Below are positions 11,543 through 11,805 of a stretch of DNA of 11,805 nucleotides, one piece after another. A model generated the notes under the pieces. It had not been told where the DNA came from and did no database searches. It saw only the letters and a program-made list of their open reading frames with translations. The translations under genes and the position numbers were made by a program. How positions within the stretch are numbered: the stretch's first letter is position 1; each line of letters opens with the position of its first letter. Location of the stretch: positions 1 to 11,805 of the forward strand of contig JAEYWQ010000025.1 in NCBI GenBank assembly GCA_023428885.1. Reading direction: 5' to 3'. The DNA is from Bacillota bacterium (GTDB taxonomy: Bacteria; Bacillota; Clostridia; Lachnospirales; Lachnospiraceae).

Positions 11543-11582
11543 AAAAAGCTGTTAGAAAGTTTAAACTCTCTAACAGCTTTTT
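11543..11582 (-). terminator. Terminator of the rRNA-tRNA operon
   Basis: AAAAAGCTGTTAGA (11543-11556) pairs over 14 positions with TCTAACAGCTTTTT (11569-11582), with a 12-base loop. On the minus strand TTTTTTTATATC follows the GC part of the stem. It lies 6 bases after the tRNA-Glu 3' end and closes the operon. The preceding stretch 11334-11542 (about 210 bases) has no gene that I can support; AT-rich -10-like sequences there could serve the 118-residue gene. Confidence 0.9.
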
Positions 11583-11588
11583 AACATA

Positions 11589-11660
11589 TGACTCCAAGGG
11601 GATTTGAACCCCTGTTACCGCCGTGAAAGGGCGGTGTCTTAACCGCTTGACCATGGAGCC
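11589..11660 (-). tRNA. tRNA-Glu (anticodon UUC)
   Basis: A 72-base cloverleaf on the minus strand. Acceptor GGCTCCA pairs with TGGAGTC (one G-U). The anticodon stem CCGCC/GGCGG closes the loop CTTTCAC with TTC at 34-36, and the T arm is AGGGG-TTCAAAT-CCCCT. The discriminator base is A and CCA is not encoded. It lies about 50 bases after the 23S rRNA 3' end in the same transcript. Confidence 0.95.
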
Positions 11661-11712
11661 TGAGTACTGTACCTACTCACTTCACATTGAAATATTATTT
11701 AACAAACCATTT

Positions 11713-11805
11713 AGGTTAAGCCCTCGACCTATTAGTAACAATCAGCTACATGTGTTACCACACTTCCACCTTTGTCCTATCAACCTTGTCGTCTTCAAGG
11801 GGTCT
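11713..11805 (-). rRNA. 23S rRNA, 3' end (partial)
   Basis: The minus strand reads as the conserved 3' end of bacterial 23S rRNA: GACCCCTTGAAGACGAC, then AGGTTGATAGG, then TACTAATAGGTCGAGGGC and a final TTAACC. The rest of the gene is outside the window. The mature 3' end near 11713 is estimated from pairing with the 5' end in the family and could be off by a few bases. No 5S gene lies between it and the terminator. Confidence 0.95.

Overview
The window is AT-rich DNA of a spore-forming, low-GC Clostridia, most likely a Lachnospiraceae close to Lachnoclostridium/Clostridium phytofermentans. This rests on the strong AGGAGG-type ribosome sites, the TTGACA/TATAAT promoters with 17-base spacers, a spore-type GH18 protein fragment, the soluble zinc-binding chemoreceptor and the 4Fe-4S aldo/keto reductase. 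The genus is inference; no 16S sequence is present.

Positions 1 to about 5290 are the right end of a degenerate prophage. From right to left it has a large serine recombinase, an XRE repressor and ImmA-type peptidase pair (the peptidase with an internal stop), a divergent small phage ORF, a tRNA-like sequence, a secreted protein of unknown function with its own strong promoter, a small two-helix membrane protein, a terminase small subunit joined directly to the last codons of a terminase large subunit, and the start of a portal protein. The replication genes and almost all of TerL are missing. A probable small RNA with its own promoter, stem-loop and terminator lies antisense between the peptidase and recombinase genes.

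The prophage ends within about 20 bases of the recombinase stop codon, inside a host gene: 5294-5716 encodes only the C-terminal ~140 residues of a GH18 spore cortex/germination hydrolase of the SleL/YaaH/YdhD type. The element has therefore split a probable spore gene. The layout recalls skin-type elements that are excised by a serine recombinase during sporulation.

From 5720 to 11340 lie ordinary chromosomal genes. They are a small C-terminally anchored membrane protein, a cluster of two perfect 63-base GC-rich repeats plus a partial third, an HD-domain protein in an operon with a small hydrophilic protein, the manganese exporter mntP, a cytoplasmic chemoreceptor with a CZB domain, an aldo/keto reductase with two iron-sulfur motifs behind a MerR-type promoter (19-base spacer with a dyad), and an unrecognised 118-residue protein.

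The right edge (11543-11805) is the end of a ribosomal RNA operon on the minus strand: the 3' end of 23S rRNA, tRNA-Glu(UUC) and a strong terminator. No 5S gene lies between the 23S and the terminator.
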